Origin: Chelativorans sp. J32
GTDB taxonomy: Bacteria > Pseudomonadota > Alphaproteobacteria > Rhizobiales > Rhizobiaceae
Reading direction: 5' to 3'
DNA length: 64,000 nt
Assembly: GCF_000518985.1 (NCBI RefSeq)
Contig: NZ_JAEQ01000002.1
Span: 310,001-374,000 of the forward strand
The notes below the pieces were generated by a model, which was given only the letters and a program-made list of their open reading frames with translations, was not told the DNA's origin and ran no database searches. Position 1 is the stretch's first letter, and every line of letters begins with the position of its first letter. Both the position numbers and the translations under genes were made by a program. Positions 17,849-25,919 of the stretch are shown here, piece after piece.

Positions 17849-18406
17849 TTGACCATACCCAATCTCATTACGCTGTTGCGCTTTCTGCTCGTACCCGGAG
17901 TTATTTTCGCGCTTCTCACAGGCGAGGTGGAGTGGGCCTTCGCCGGTTTCGTCTTCGCGGCCGTCTCGGACGGGGTAGACGGGTTCATCGCCCGCCAATT
18001 CAACCAGCGTAGCGAGCTTGGCGCCTATCTCGACCCGATGGCCGACAAGCTGTTGCTCGTGAGCGTCTTCGTCGTGCTGGGTTATATGGGCAATTTGCCG
18101 CTCTGGCTCGTCGTGGCTGCCGTTTCGCGCGACGGGCTCATTGTGGGCGGAGTACTCCTCTCGGCCGTTATGGACCAGCCAGTGGCGATGAAGCCGCTCC
18201 TCGTCTCCAAGGCCAACACGCTGGTGCAGCTGCTTCTTGCCGCCCTCGTGCTCGCGGGGCTTACCTTCGACTTTTCGCTCGGACCGATTTTTCCCGCGCT
18301 CGTCTATTTCTCAGGCCTCTTGACCGTGGCGTCGGGCGCGGCCTATCTCGTTGGCTGGATCAAGCATATGGGCGGTTATGTCGATACCGGCACCTCGGGA
18401 CAGTGA
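17849..18406 (+). CDS. CDP-alcohol phosphatidyltransferase family protein
   Basis: This 185-residue polytopic membrane protein carries the full catalytic motif DGVDGFIARQF......GAYLDPMADK (about residues 42-71), so it should transfer a phosphatidyl group from a CDP-diacylglycerol-type donor. It is a second copy of this fold beside PgsA (6849-7472), but more divergent. Its acceptor is unknown: a cardiolipin/PG-synthase-like or other polar head-group role is possible. The start is TTG, with GGAGAGGAA upstream. Its 3' end overlaps the PerM-like gene by 29 bp, and hdaA follows. Confidence 0.8.
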   Translation: MTIPNLITLLRFLLVPGVIFALLTGEVEWAFAGFVFAAVSDGVDGFIARQFNQRSELGAYLDPMADKLLLVSVFVVLGYMGNLPLWLVVAAVSRDGLIVGGVLLSAVMDQPVAMKPLLVSKANTLVQLLLAALVLAGLTFDFSLGPIFPALVYFSGLLTVASGAAYLVGWIKHMGGYVDTGTSGQ

Positions 18407-19514
18407 GGCGGCGCCGCGCGGGGCGCTCGTCCGGCAGGTCACTTTCTGGCTCATAGCGGCCGCCATCCTGATTCTGTTTCTTTATGTCTTCAGTTCCATC
18501 CTGCTGCCCTTCCTGGCCGGGATGGTGCTCGCCTATTTCCTGGATCCGATCGCCGATCGGCTGGAACGCCTGGGCCTGTCGCGGCTGGCCGCCACGATTT
18601 TCATCCTATGCGCCTTCATCATAGTGCTCGTCATCGCGTTGATGGTGATCATACCCGTTCTCGGCAATCAGCTTGCTGATTTCACGGTCCGGCTTCCCGA
18701 ATATCTGACGCGGCTTCAGGCCCTCATCACGAATATCGACCCGGGCTGGTTCGAGGAGACGATCGGGGTCAATCCGCAGTCCCTGCAGGAGGGATTGAGC
18801 ACGCTCTTGACGCAGGGCGCGGGGTTCGTCGCAACGCTGTTCAAATCCATCTGGAGTTCGGGCGTGGCGCTGGTGAATCTCGCGAGCCTCTTCGTGGTCA
18901 CGCCGGTCGTGGCCTTCTACATGCTGCTCGACTGGGATCACATGATATCCCGAGTCGACAGCTGGGTGCCGCGTGAGCATGTGGAGACCGTCCGTCAAAT
19001 CGCGCGCGACATCAATGTCGCCACGGCCGGTTTCGTGCGCGGCCAGGGAACGATCTGTCTCATCCTGGGCTGCTTTTACGCCGTCGGGCTGACTTTGGTG
19101 GGGCTCAATTTTGGCCTTCTCATCGGCTTTTTTGCGGGAGTGATCAGCTTTATTCCGTTCGTTGGCTCCCTTGTCGGGCTGGCGCTATCGATAGGGGTTG
19201 CGGTCGTCCAATTCTGGCCGGAGTGGTACTGGGTGCTGGCGGTAGCAGCGATCTTTTTCGCCGGACAGTTCGTGGAAGGCAATATACTGCAGCCTAAACT
19301 TGTCGGCCGGAGCGTCGGTTTGCATCCCGTCTGGCTGATGTTCGCCCTTTACGCATTCGGCTACCTCTTCGGCTTTGTGGGCCTGCTGGTTGCTGTGCCG
19401 GCCTCTGCTGCCGTCGCTGTGCTCGTGCGGTTTGCGCTTTCACGCTATCTCGATTCGCCCCTCTATAACGGCCATGAGCCACTTGCCCCCGAGCAGAAGG
19501 GCCGTGACCGCTGA
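18378..19514 (+). CDS. AI-2E / PerM family membrane protein
   Basis: This 378-residue protein has about eight membrane segments and the family hallmarks: early helices LIAAAILILFLYVFSSILLPF and LAYFLDPIADRLERLG, and late motifs GVISFIPFVGSLVG and EGNILQPKLVGRSVGLHPVWLMFALY. Family members are called AI-2 exporters or permeases, but the substrate is not predictable. The ATG at 18378 lies inside the end of the preceding gene; an upstream TTG in frame (18351) is less likely. Its stop overlaps the hdaA start (TGATG). Confidence 0.88.
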   Translation: MSIPAPRDSEAAPRGALVRQVTFWLIAAAILILFLYVFSSILLPFLAGMVLAYFLDPIADRLERLGLSRLAATIFILCAFIIVLVIALMVIIPVLGNQLADFTVRLPEYLTRLQALITNIDPGWFEETIGVNPQSLQEGLSTLLTQGAGFVATLFKSIWSSGVALVNLASLFVVTPVVAFYMLLDWDHMISRVDSWVPREHVETVRQIARDINVATAGFVRGQGTICLILGCFYAVGLTLVGLNFGLLIGFFAGVISFIPFVGSLVGLALSIGVAVVQFWPEWYWVLAVAAIFFAGQFVEGNILQPKLVGRSVGLHPVWLMFALYAFGYLFGFVGLLVAVPASAAVAVLVRFALSRYLDSPLYNGHEPLAPEQKGRDR

Positions 19515-20218
19515 TGGCACGGGCTCTTTCGCCGCGGCAATTGCCGCTCGACTTGGCCTATGAGGAGGGACGTTCGCGGGACGATCTTGTGGTTACGCCT
19601 GCCAACGAGGTTGCCGTGGGCCTGGTGGAAAGCTGGCCGGATTGGCCGGCAGCGGTGGTGGTGCTCGCCGGGCCGATGGGATCGGGAAAAACGCATCTCG
19701 GCGAGATATGGTGCGATCAGTGCGGTGCCTTTTCCGTTTCGGCGACTGCGATAGAAGCCGAGGCGATGGCGGCGGCCGAGCATGGTCCCGTGTTCATCGA
19801 CGATGCTGATAGTCCGCTCCTCGACGAGACCGGTCTGTTCCACCTGATCAATACGGTTCGCAGCAGCCATACGCATTTGTTACTCACCGCGCGTCACCTG
19901 CCATCGGCCTGGGGTGTGAAGCTTCCCGACCTCCTTTCCCGGTTGCGGGCCGCTGCTGCGGTGGAGATGCGGGAACCTGACGAGATGCTGCTTGCCGGCG
20001 TCATCGTAAAGCTGTTCGCCGACCGCCAGGTGAGCGTGGAGCCGCATGTCGTGCAGTTCATTCTCCGCCGCATGGAGCGCTCTCTCTCCGCAGCCCAGCG
20101 CATCGTGGAGCGTCTTGACCGGGTAGCGCTTGAACGCAAGATCCGGATCTCGCGGGCCCTTGCTTCCGAGATTCTCGATGAAATGGATTGGGGCCAGCAG
20201 GGCAGGCTGGATCTTTGA
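19514..20218 (+). CDS. hdaA: DnaA-related replication regulator HdaA
   Basis: This 234-residue protein is a stand-alone AAA+ DnaA-like ATPase. The N-terminal motif SPRQLPLDLAY fits the clamp-binding (QLxLDL-like) peptide used by Hda proteins. Walker A is GPMGSGKTH (about residues 53-61) and Walker B is VFIDDAD. Hda bound to the DNA clamp stimulates ATP hydrolysis by DnaA and prevents re-initiation. There is no C-terminal DnaA DNA-binding domain. The order perM-like then hdaA is typical for Alphaproteobacteria, and the genes overlap by one base. Confidence 0.9.
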   Translation: MARALSPRQLPLDLAYEEGRSRDDLVVTPANEVAVGLVESWPDWPAAVVVLAGPMGSGKTHLGEIWCDQCGAFSVSATAIEAEAMAAAEHGPVFIDDADSPLLDETGLFHLINTVRSSHTHLLLTARHLPSAWGVKLPDLLSRLRAAAAVEMREPDEMLLAGVIVKLFADRQVSVEPHVVQFILRRMERSLSAAQRIVERLDRVALERKIRISRALASEILDEMDWGQQGRLDL

Positions 20219-20358
20219 CCGAATAGCTCTCCCATTTTTTCAATGCCCCTGCCTTTGTGAAGGCAAATCGCTCTCTGGAGGGAACACCGAAGATCGTTCT
20301 CGGTTGGGTGGCCGTGCGTCCAAAGCACGTGAAAACATCGATTCGGGAGAGTTACAAC

Positions 20359-21036
20359 ATGAACAGGCTTCTTTTGAGCTCCGTGGGCGCCCTCGCGCTG
20401 ACAGCGGCGACAGTCGGCTTCGCCTCGGCGCAGTCCAGCACCAGCAGTACTGCAACGCCGGGAATGGCGTCCGCGCCGAACATCACCTGCCAACAGTTTG
20501 CGGCGCTCGACTCGGACCAGCAGGAGCGCGCTCTCTATTTCATGGCCGGCTATCAGGCGGCTGAGGGTACCTCCGGAACCTCGGCGAGTGCGGGCAGCAG
20601 TGCTATGCCTGGCTCCAGCGATAGGTCGGCCGCTGCCGACACCGGCATGTCCGGCTCCAGCACGACCTCTGGCTCGCCCAATACTACTGCTTCTGCAGAT
20701 ACAGGCGCTGCCGGTTCCAGCACGACCCCGGGCAGCACGTCAGGTTCCACCAACACGACTGCCTCCGCAGATACGGGTGCCGCAGGCTCGAGCACGACCA
20801 CTCCTGGAAGCACAGCCGGGGGTGCGGACACAACCGCATCCACCAGCACGCGTGCACCGGGCACCGACACAACCACGACCGCCGGCACTTCCACCAGCAG
20901 TGGCGGATCCAGTCTGAGCAGCATGGGGATCCACGAGATACCTGTCCAGAGCGTAATGAGTTTCTGCCAAAGCAGCCCGGATGCAAGCCTTTCCGAGGCG
21001 ATCAACCAGCAGTCCGGCACGGGCGGAGCCCAGTAA
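20359..21036 (+). CDS. secreted Ser/Thr/Gly-rich repeat protein
   Basis: This 225-residue protein has a signal peptide (residues 1-25, ending ASA). A short folded-looking segment follows (NITCQQFAALDSDQQERALYFMAGYQAAEG) and resembles the HdeA-like start of small Rhizobiales exported proteins. About 110 residues of low-complexity Ser/Thr/Gly/Ala with recurring TASADTGAAGSST units come next, then a conserved-looking end with a second Cys (VQSVMSFCQSSPD). The two cysteines could bridge across the repeat. The start is set by GGGAGA upstream. Function is unknown; periplasmic location is inferred. Confidence 0.75.
   Translation: MNRLLLSSVGALALTAATVGFASAQSSTSSTATPGMASAPNITCQQFAALDSDQQERALYFMAGYQAAEGTSGTSASAGSSAMPGSSDRSAAADTGMSGSSTTSGSPNTTASADTGAAGSSTTPGSTSGSTNTTASADTGAAGSSTTTPGSTAGGADTTASTSTRAPGTDTTTTAGTSTSSGGSSLSSMGIHEIPVQSVMSFCQSSPDASLSEAINQQSGTGGAQ
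20640..20880 (+). repeat. degenerate Ser/Thr/Gly-coding repeats
   Basis: Imperfect in-frame units, each encoding roughly D-T-G-A-A-G-S-S-T-T plus variable spacers, recur at about 20697-20730 and 20775-20810 with weaker copies around them. They form the linker of the secreted protein. Confidence 0.7.
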
Positions 21037-21056
21037 GGCGCGCATTTGCCGTCAAA

Positions 21057-21088
21057 AACCCGCCGCTCCAGCGGCGGGTTTCTTTTTT
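21057..21088 (+). terminator. rho-independent terminator of the secreted-protein gene
   Basis: AACCCGCCGC (21057-21066), loop TCCA and GCGGCGGGTT (21071-21080) are followed by TCTTTTTT. Confidence 0.93.
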
Positions 21089-21177
21089 ATATTTATTGAT
21101 GAGAACGGCTTCCCAAAACGTCACGGGAAGTATTCTCGCTGCCTTGTCTTTTGAGTTGGGACGTCTATGACCAGAAC

Positions 21178-22266
21178 ATGGATTCTCCCACACCGCAAAC
21201 TCAGGAAAAACTGGAAAGGGCTTCGCCAGCCTTCCAATGGCTGCTTCTTCTGGTTTTATCCGCGGTGCTCTCTGGCCTTCTCGAAATCTTGCAGCTCCCG
21301 GCTGCCATGCTGCTTGGACCAATGCTCTCGGCCGCCATCCTCGGCATGCACGGCGCCACCATAAGGGTCCCGCGGCCAGCGTTTGGCACATCGCAGTGCG
21401 TGATCGGGATACTCATTGCCATGGCGATCGAGCTGCCGATTTTGGCTGCCCTTGCCAATGAATGGCCTCTCGTCCTGTCGATCGTGGTGAGCACGGTTGC
21501 TGCCTCCAGCTTTCTCGGCTGGCTGATCAGCCGCTGGGGAATCCTTCCCGGCAGTACCGCCGTGTGGGGCTCTGCCCCGGGCGCGGCAACGGCAATGGTG
21601 CTCATGGCAGCCGCCTTTGGGGCAGACCAGAGACTGGTTGCCTTCATGCAATATCTACGGGTCATGATGGTGGCGCTCGCCGCGGCGATGATCGCAAGCG
21701 TCATCGGGGCAAGCCCGGATGCTGGAGCAAGTGAGCAGGCGGCGTGGTTTCCTGCTCTTCACTGGCCGGAGTTTGCCGTCACGCTCGCCGTGGTGCTGGC
21801 GGGAAGTGTAGTGGGGCGGCTGCTTCGCTTGCCATCGCCCTTCTTTCTAGGTTCAATGATATTGGGCGTGGCGCTGCATCTGGGCGCGGGCGTCGAATTC
21901 CAGCTTCCACCTTGGCTTCTCGCTGCCAGCTACGCCCTTATCGGCTGGGCGATCGGCCTCAACTTCACTCGAGCGATCGTCAAGCACGCATTCCGCGCGC
22001 TGCCTCAGATCCTCGGAGCAATCCTGATTCTGATGGCGTTCTGCTGCGGCCTCGCGCTCCTGCTCAACCAGTCGCTCGGCATTGACCTGCTCAGTGCCTA
22101 TCTCGCAACCAGCCCAGGCGGCATGGATTCCGTCGCTATCATCGCCGCTGCTTCCAAGGACGTGAACATGTCCTTCATCATGGCCATGCAGATGGCGCGT
22201 TTCCTTTTCGTCCTTCTGTTCGGCCCCGCGATAGCAAGGTTCGTTGCCCGGACCGTGAAGGTCTGA
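21178..22266 (+). CDS. AbrB family integral membrane protein
   Basis: This 362-residue hydrophobic protein shows the internal duplication of the AbrB/AmoA-like membrane family (PF05145 type). The two halves are related around LLGPMLSAAILG and FLGSMILGVALHLG, and around GSAPGAATAMVLMA and ATSPGGMDSVAIIA. These proteins are often labelled ammonia monooxygenase or AbrB regulators, but the fold is a membrane transporter-like duplication. The substrate is unknown. An upstream in-frame TTG (21151) is possible; the ATG at 21178 is preferred. It converges on the polysaccharide operon. Confidence 0.8.
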   Translation: MDSPTPQTQEKLERASPAFQWLLLLVLSAVLSGLLEILQLPAAMLLGPMLSAAILGMHGATIRVPRPAFGTSQCVIGILIAMAIELPILAALANEWPLVLSIVVSTVAASSFLGWLISRWGILPGSTAVWGSAPGAATAMVLMAAAFGADQRLVAFMQYLRVMMVALAAAMIASVIGASPDAGASEQAAWFPALHWPEFAVTLAVVLAGSVVGRLLRLPSPFFLGSMILGVALHLGAGVEFQLPPWLLAASYALIGWAIGLNFTRAIVKHAFRALPQILGAILILMAFCCGLALLLNQSLGIDLLSAYLATSPGGMDSVAIIAAASKDVNMSFIMAMQMARFLFVLLFGPAIARFVARTVKV

Positions 22267-22285
22267 GCCTCTGCCCTGCCACTGC

Positions 22286-23665
22286 CTAGGCCCGCAGGAG
22301 GATATGACTGGCCGGTGCCCCTGCGCGACAGGCGTTTCTGGTGTCGATGATAATGGGAACCTCATTTACCACGAGACCATAGTCGACATTCGAGTGGTCG
22401 ACGCAGATCACCGCGGCGGCATAGCTCTCCAGAATCTTGGGATCCAGCGGCACCGAGGATCTTCCCACCAATGCCGGATGAGCGCGGCTGCTGGGCAGGG
22501 AGGGCACATATGGGTCGTGATAATCCACAATCGCCCCGCGCTCCTCCAAAAGTTCCATTATCCTGAATGCCGGACTTTCCCGGGTATCGTCGACGTCCTT
22601 TTTATAGGCGACGCCCAATATCAGCACTCTTGTATCCTTCAACCCGCGCCCCGATTGCTGGTTGAGTGCATGTGCCAGCCTGTCGACCACGTGACCCGGC
22701 ATGGCCGTGTTGATTTCACCTGCAAGTTCTATGAAGCGCGTCGCGATGCCGTATTCACGCGCTTTCCAGGTGAGATAGAAGGGGTCGATCGGAAGACAAT
22801 GTCCTCCCAGACCCGGGCCGGGATAGAAAGGCATGTAGCCGAAGGGCTTCGTCTTTGCCGCCTCGATCACCTCCCAGATATCGATGCCCATCCGCTCGAA
22901 GAGAAGCTTCAACTCATTGACCAGCGCGATGTTCACCGTGCGGAATATGTTTTCGGTAAGCTTGACCGCCTCGGCGGTTTCGGCGGAAGAGACGGGAACG
23001 GTTCTTGCGATAATGCGCGAGTAGAACTTGCAGGCCAGTTCAAGGGCATCGGCGCCGTCACCGCCGACGACTTTCGGGATCGTTGTGGTCGTGAAGCTCG
23101 AATTGCCGGGATCCTCCCGTTCCGGAGAGTAGGCCAGGAAGAAATCGTCTCCGGAGCGGAGCCCGCTTTGTTCCAGGATTGGACGCAGGACTTCGCGCGT
23201 TGTGCCTGGATAGGTGGTGGATTCGAGAACGATCAATTGACCGGGCCGAAGATTCGCCGCGATCGCCTCCGCCGTCGAGACGACGAATGAAAGGTCGGGC
23301 TCTCTCTGACGCGTCAGCGGCGTGGGTACGCAGATCAGCGCCACATCCACATCGCGGATCCGGCTCAAATCTGAGGTCGGTACGAACCTGCCGTCCGCCA
23401 CGAGGGGCGCGACCATCTCATTGGGGATGTGGCGAATATAGGACCGACCTTCCATAAGCTCGCTGATCTTGAGGGGATCGATGTCGAAACCCACCACGTC
23501 ATAGCCGGCGCTTGCTATCGCCGGAACGAGCGGCAGCCCGACATAACCGAGCCCGAGGACGCCGATGCGGGCACTGCATGTTTCGATGCGTTCGCGCAAC
23601 ACGCCGGCAAGACTTTGCTCGTGGACATCGATATTGGAGAGGAGAACGTTGCCGATGATGTTCAT
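22286..23665 (-). CDS. nucleotide sugar dehydrogenase (UDP-HexNAc/UDP-Glc 6-dehydrogenase type)
   Basis: This 459-residue NAD-dependent four-electron oxidase of UDP-sugars has the Rossmann motif GVLGLGYVGLPL at about residue 34, and LESTTYPGTT. The KLTENIFRTVNIALVNE helix follows, and the catalytic Cys lies in GPGLGGHCLPIDPFYL. The YMPFYPGPGLGGHC.P form matches the WbpA/WecC-like (UDP-N-acetylhexosamine) branch better than classical UDP-Glc dehydrogenase, so the product may be UDP-HexNAcA or UDP-GlcA. It is the last gene of the polysaccharide operon, 71 bp after the epimerase gene, with AAGGAAA upstream. Confidence 0.88.
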   Translation of the reverse strand: MNIIGNVLLSNIDVHEQSLAGVLRERIETCSARIGVLGLGYVGLPLVPAIASAGYDVVGFDIDPLKISELMEGRSYIRHIPNEMVAPLVADGRFVPTSDLSRIRDVDVALICVPTPLTRQREPDLSFVVSTAEAIAANLRPGQLIVLESTTYPGTTREVLRPILEQSGLRSGDDFFLAYSPEREDPGNSSFTTTTIPKVVGGDGADALELACKFYSRIIARTVPVSSAETAEAVKLTENIFRTVNIALVNELKLLFERMGIDIWEVIEAAKTKPFGYMPFYPGPGLGGHCLPIDPFYLTWKAREYGIATRFIELAGEINTAMPGHVVDRLAHALNQQSGRGLKDTRVLILGVAYKKDVDDTRESPAFRIMELLEERGAIVDYHDPYVPSLPSSRAHPALVGRSSVPLDPKILESYAAAVICVDHSNVDYGLVVNEVPIIIDTRNACRAGAPASHILLRA

Positions 23666-23736
23666 GGGTGCAGTTTCCTTACCTCTGAAGAGCTGTTGGG
23701 AATGGGCCGGCCTGCTTCCGGTTCTCAGGAGCAGCC

Positions 23737-24747
23737 TTACCCCGCCGAAGCCATGGGAACGCGCTCGTCCGTGCCGTGATAAGAGCGGAACCAGGAGACG
23801 AATCTCGGGAGACCGTCGTCGATGCTCACGCGCGGCTCGAAGCCGCAGCAGCGATTTATGGCCTCAATGTCGGCGAAGGTTTCCTTCACGTCGCCCGGCT
23901 GCATGGGCTCGAAGATCAGTTGAGCCTTACGCCCGATCGCGCTTTCCAGAACGGAAACGAATCTCAACAGCGGCTCGGCGCGATGATTGCCGATATTGAA
24001 GACGCGTGCGGGAACTTCACCGCGCGCCGCCGCCGGAGGATTGTCCAGAACGCCGAGCACGCCGCTGACGATATCGTCGATATAGGTGAAGTCTCGCCGC
24101 ATATCCCCGTTGTTGAAGACGCGGATCGGCTGACCAGCCAGGATCGCCTCGGTGAAGAGATAGGCCGCCATGTCCGGTCTTCCCCACGGCCCATAGACGG
24201 TAAAGAAGCGCAGTCCCGTGGTCGGGATCCGGTAAAGGTGGCTGTAGGCATAGGAGATCAACTCTCCGGCACGTTTTGTGGCGGCATAAAGCGAAACCGG
24301 CGTATCGACTCGGTCTTCGACGGCAAATGGCAGTTTTGAATTGGCACCATAGACCGAGCTCGAGCTCGCATAGACGAGGTGCTGCAGACGGGGAAGCCGG
24401 CGGCCGAGTTCCAGAATGGCCAGATGGCCGGTCACATTGCTTTCGGTATAGGCGAATGGTGCGGTAAGCGAATGACGGACGCCGGCCTGGGCCGCAAGAT
24501 GAACGATGGCCTCGATGGCGGGATAGCGGTCGGCCAGAGCCATGATGGATTCCCGATCCGCGATATCGAGTTTGACAAAGGTGAACTGCGGATTTTCTTC
24601 GAGCAAGCTCAGGCGTGCCCGCTTCAGGGCGGGGTCGTAATAGTGGTTGAGGTTGTCGATGCCGATGACGTCCTCCCCACGAGCCATCAGGGCAGCTGCC
24701 ACATGCGAGCCGATGAAGCCGGCCGCTCCGGTCACGATCGTGGTCAT
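23737..24747 (-). CDS. NAD-dependent epimerase, UDP-glucuronate 4-epimerase-like
   Basis: This 336-residue extended SDR has the NAD motif TGAAGFIGSHVA at residue 7, HLAAQAGVRHS, the Ser-Ser catalytic patch SSSSVYG, and YAATKRAGE with the catalytic Tyr/Lys. FFTVYGPWGRPDMA is characteristic of the LspL/WbpP-related UDP-glucuronate 4-epimerase group. It probably interconverts UDP-GlcA and UDP-GalA, or the N-acetyl forms, supplying acidic sugar for the adjacent synthases. Its ATG overlaps the upstream gene by 4 bp. Confidence 0.87.
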   Translation of the reverse strand: MTTIVTGAAGFIGSHVAAALMARGEDVIGIDNLNHYYDPALKRARLSLLEENPQFTFVKLDIADRESIMALADRYPAIEAIVHLAAQAGVRHSLTAPFAYTESNVTGHLAILELGRRLPRLQHLVYASSSSVYGANSKLPFAVEDRVDTPVSLYAATKRAGELISYAYSHLYRIPTTGLRFFTVYGPWGRPDMAAYLFTEAILAGQPIRVFNNGDMRRDFTYIDDIVSGVLGVLDNPPAAARGEVPARVFNIGNHRAEPLLRFVSVLESAIGRKAQLIFEPMQPGDVKETFADIEAINRCCGFEPRVSIDDGLPRFVSWFRSYHGTDERVPMASAG

Positions 24748-25919
24748 CTGATCTGCACTCCCGTATCTGTCTGCCGTACCAGCCGTGCTCCCCGAATGCC
24801 GGACACGCTCTCGCCCGCATCGTCATGGTGAGAGGCGGTGGATCCAGCGGAGATGCCCTGTTCCTCGCTGGCTCCGCCTGTCACGCGTTCGTACGTCGCG
24901 GTGAGCAGGCGCTTCAGCCATGCCGGAGGCCACCCAACGGCGCTCAGCTTCGTCTTCGCGAAAAGGGCGGGGCGCCCCTGGCCCGGGTCGAACTCGACCC
25001 GCACGATCTGCGCGCGCGACACCGGCTGGAACGTATTCTGGAACTCTTCGGGCAGTTGACCTGCCACCGGATAAAGCCGGCCGACCTTGCCGAAATAAGT
25101 GTTCAGACCGACCTTTATCTTGATCGGATCGCCTGGTTGGAGGGAATAGAGCGCTCCTTCGGGCACATAGGCGAGGATGTAGGAATCACCGGTGAACAGC
25201 TCCATCAGCGGCTCGCCCGGCTGCACGACGCTTCCCTGAGCGACATGCAGGTAGCCGACCACACCGTTATCGGGTGCCTTCAGGACACCGTCGGCATAAA
25301 CGTCCCGCAGCCGCTTTATCGCCTCTTTGGAGGCAGTCACGGCAGCGTTCAGCTCCGGCATGTTGTCGTCAATCGTCTTCTGCTCGGCTTCAATCTTCAT
25401 TTGCTCGAGAGCACTTTCGATCTCGCTCTTCAGCAAATCCGCGCGTCTGACATTGTCGATCAGGCCCTGGTCGCGCAAAGTCTCGCTCGCCCGCCGGGCG
25501 GCGTGCGCTTCGGTGTAACGGCGCTGCGTCATGGGATAGATCGCCTTGTAGACCTGATTGCGCACCTCCAGATCCGTGGCGCGGCTGATGCCGTTGACCA
25601 TGTCGGAATAGAGCTGCGCCAGCGTCTCTTCGATCTTTTGCGAACGAACCTGGGCCAGGATCTCCCCGGTCTCGATCGGAGAGCCTTCCTCGACATTGAG
25701 CTTGCTGACCTCGGCCGGATACTGGGTGGCGAGGACGACGCGATTGCGCATTACCAGGCCTTCGGCTCGGAAATAGACGAGATCACCAATGAACATGTCG
25801 GCGATCCATAGAAGCAATCCGCACAACAGACCCAGATAGATCCAGCGGCCCCAGGAACGGCCGCGGCGACGGACCTCATTCTGAAGTGTGTCATAGCGTG
25901 GTCGACGACGAAGCCTCAT
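24744..25919 (-). CDS. HlyD-like membrane-fusion protein of the polysaccharide operon
   Basis: This 391-residue protein has a basic N terminus, one membrane helix (about 27-48, WIYLGLLCGLLLWIADMFIG), a biotinyl-lipoyl-like half (VEEGSPIETGEILAQV), a long alpha-hairpin (about 95-235) and the returning lipoyl half (LKAPDNGVVGYLHVAQGSVVQPGEPLMEL). It resembles the HlyD part of Alg44 or BgsB, periplasmic partners of synthase-dependent polysaccharide export. No PilZ domain precedes the helix. It starts in the stop of the upstream GT2 gene (TGATG). The frame is open far upstream, but that region is antisense or overlapping sequence. Confidence 0.85.
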   Translation of the reverse strand: MRLRRRPRYDTLQNEVRRRGRSWGRWIYLGLLCGLLLWIADMFIGDLVYFRAEGLVMRNRVVLATQYPAEVSKLNVEEGSPIETGEILAQVRSQKIEETLAQLYSDMVNGISRATDLEVRNQVYKAIYPMTQRRYTEAHAARRASETLRDQGLIDNVRRADLLKSEIESALEQMKIEAEQKTIDDNMPELNAAVTASKEAIKRLRDVYADGVLKAPDNGVVGYLHVAQGSVVQPGEPLMELFTGDSYILAYVPEGALYSLQPGDPIKIKVGLNTYFGKVGRLYPVAGQLPEEFQNTFQPVSRAQIVRVEFDPGQGRPALFAKTKLSAVGWPPAWLKRLLTATYERVTGGASEEQGISAGSTASHHDDAGESVSGIRGARLVRQTDTGVQIR

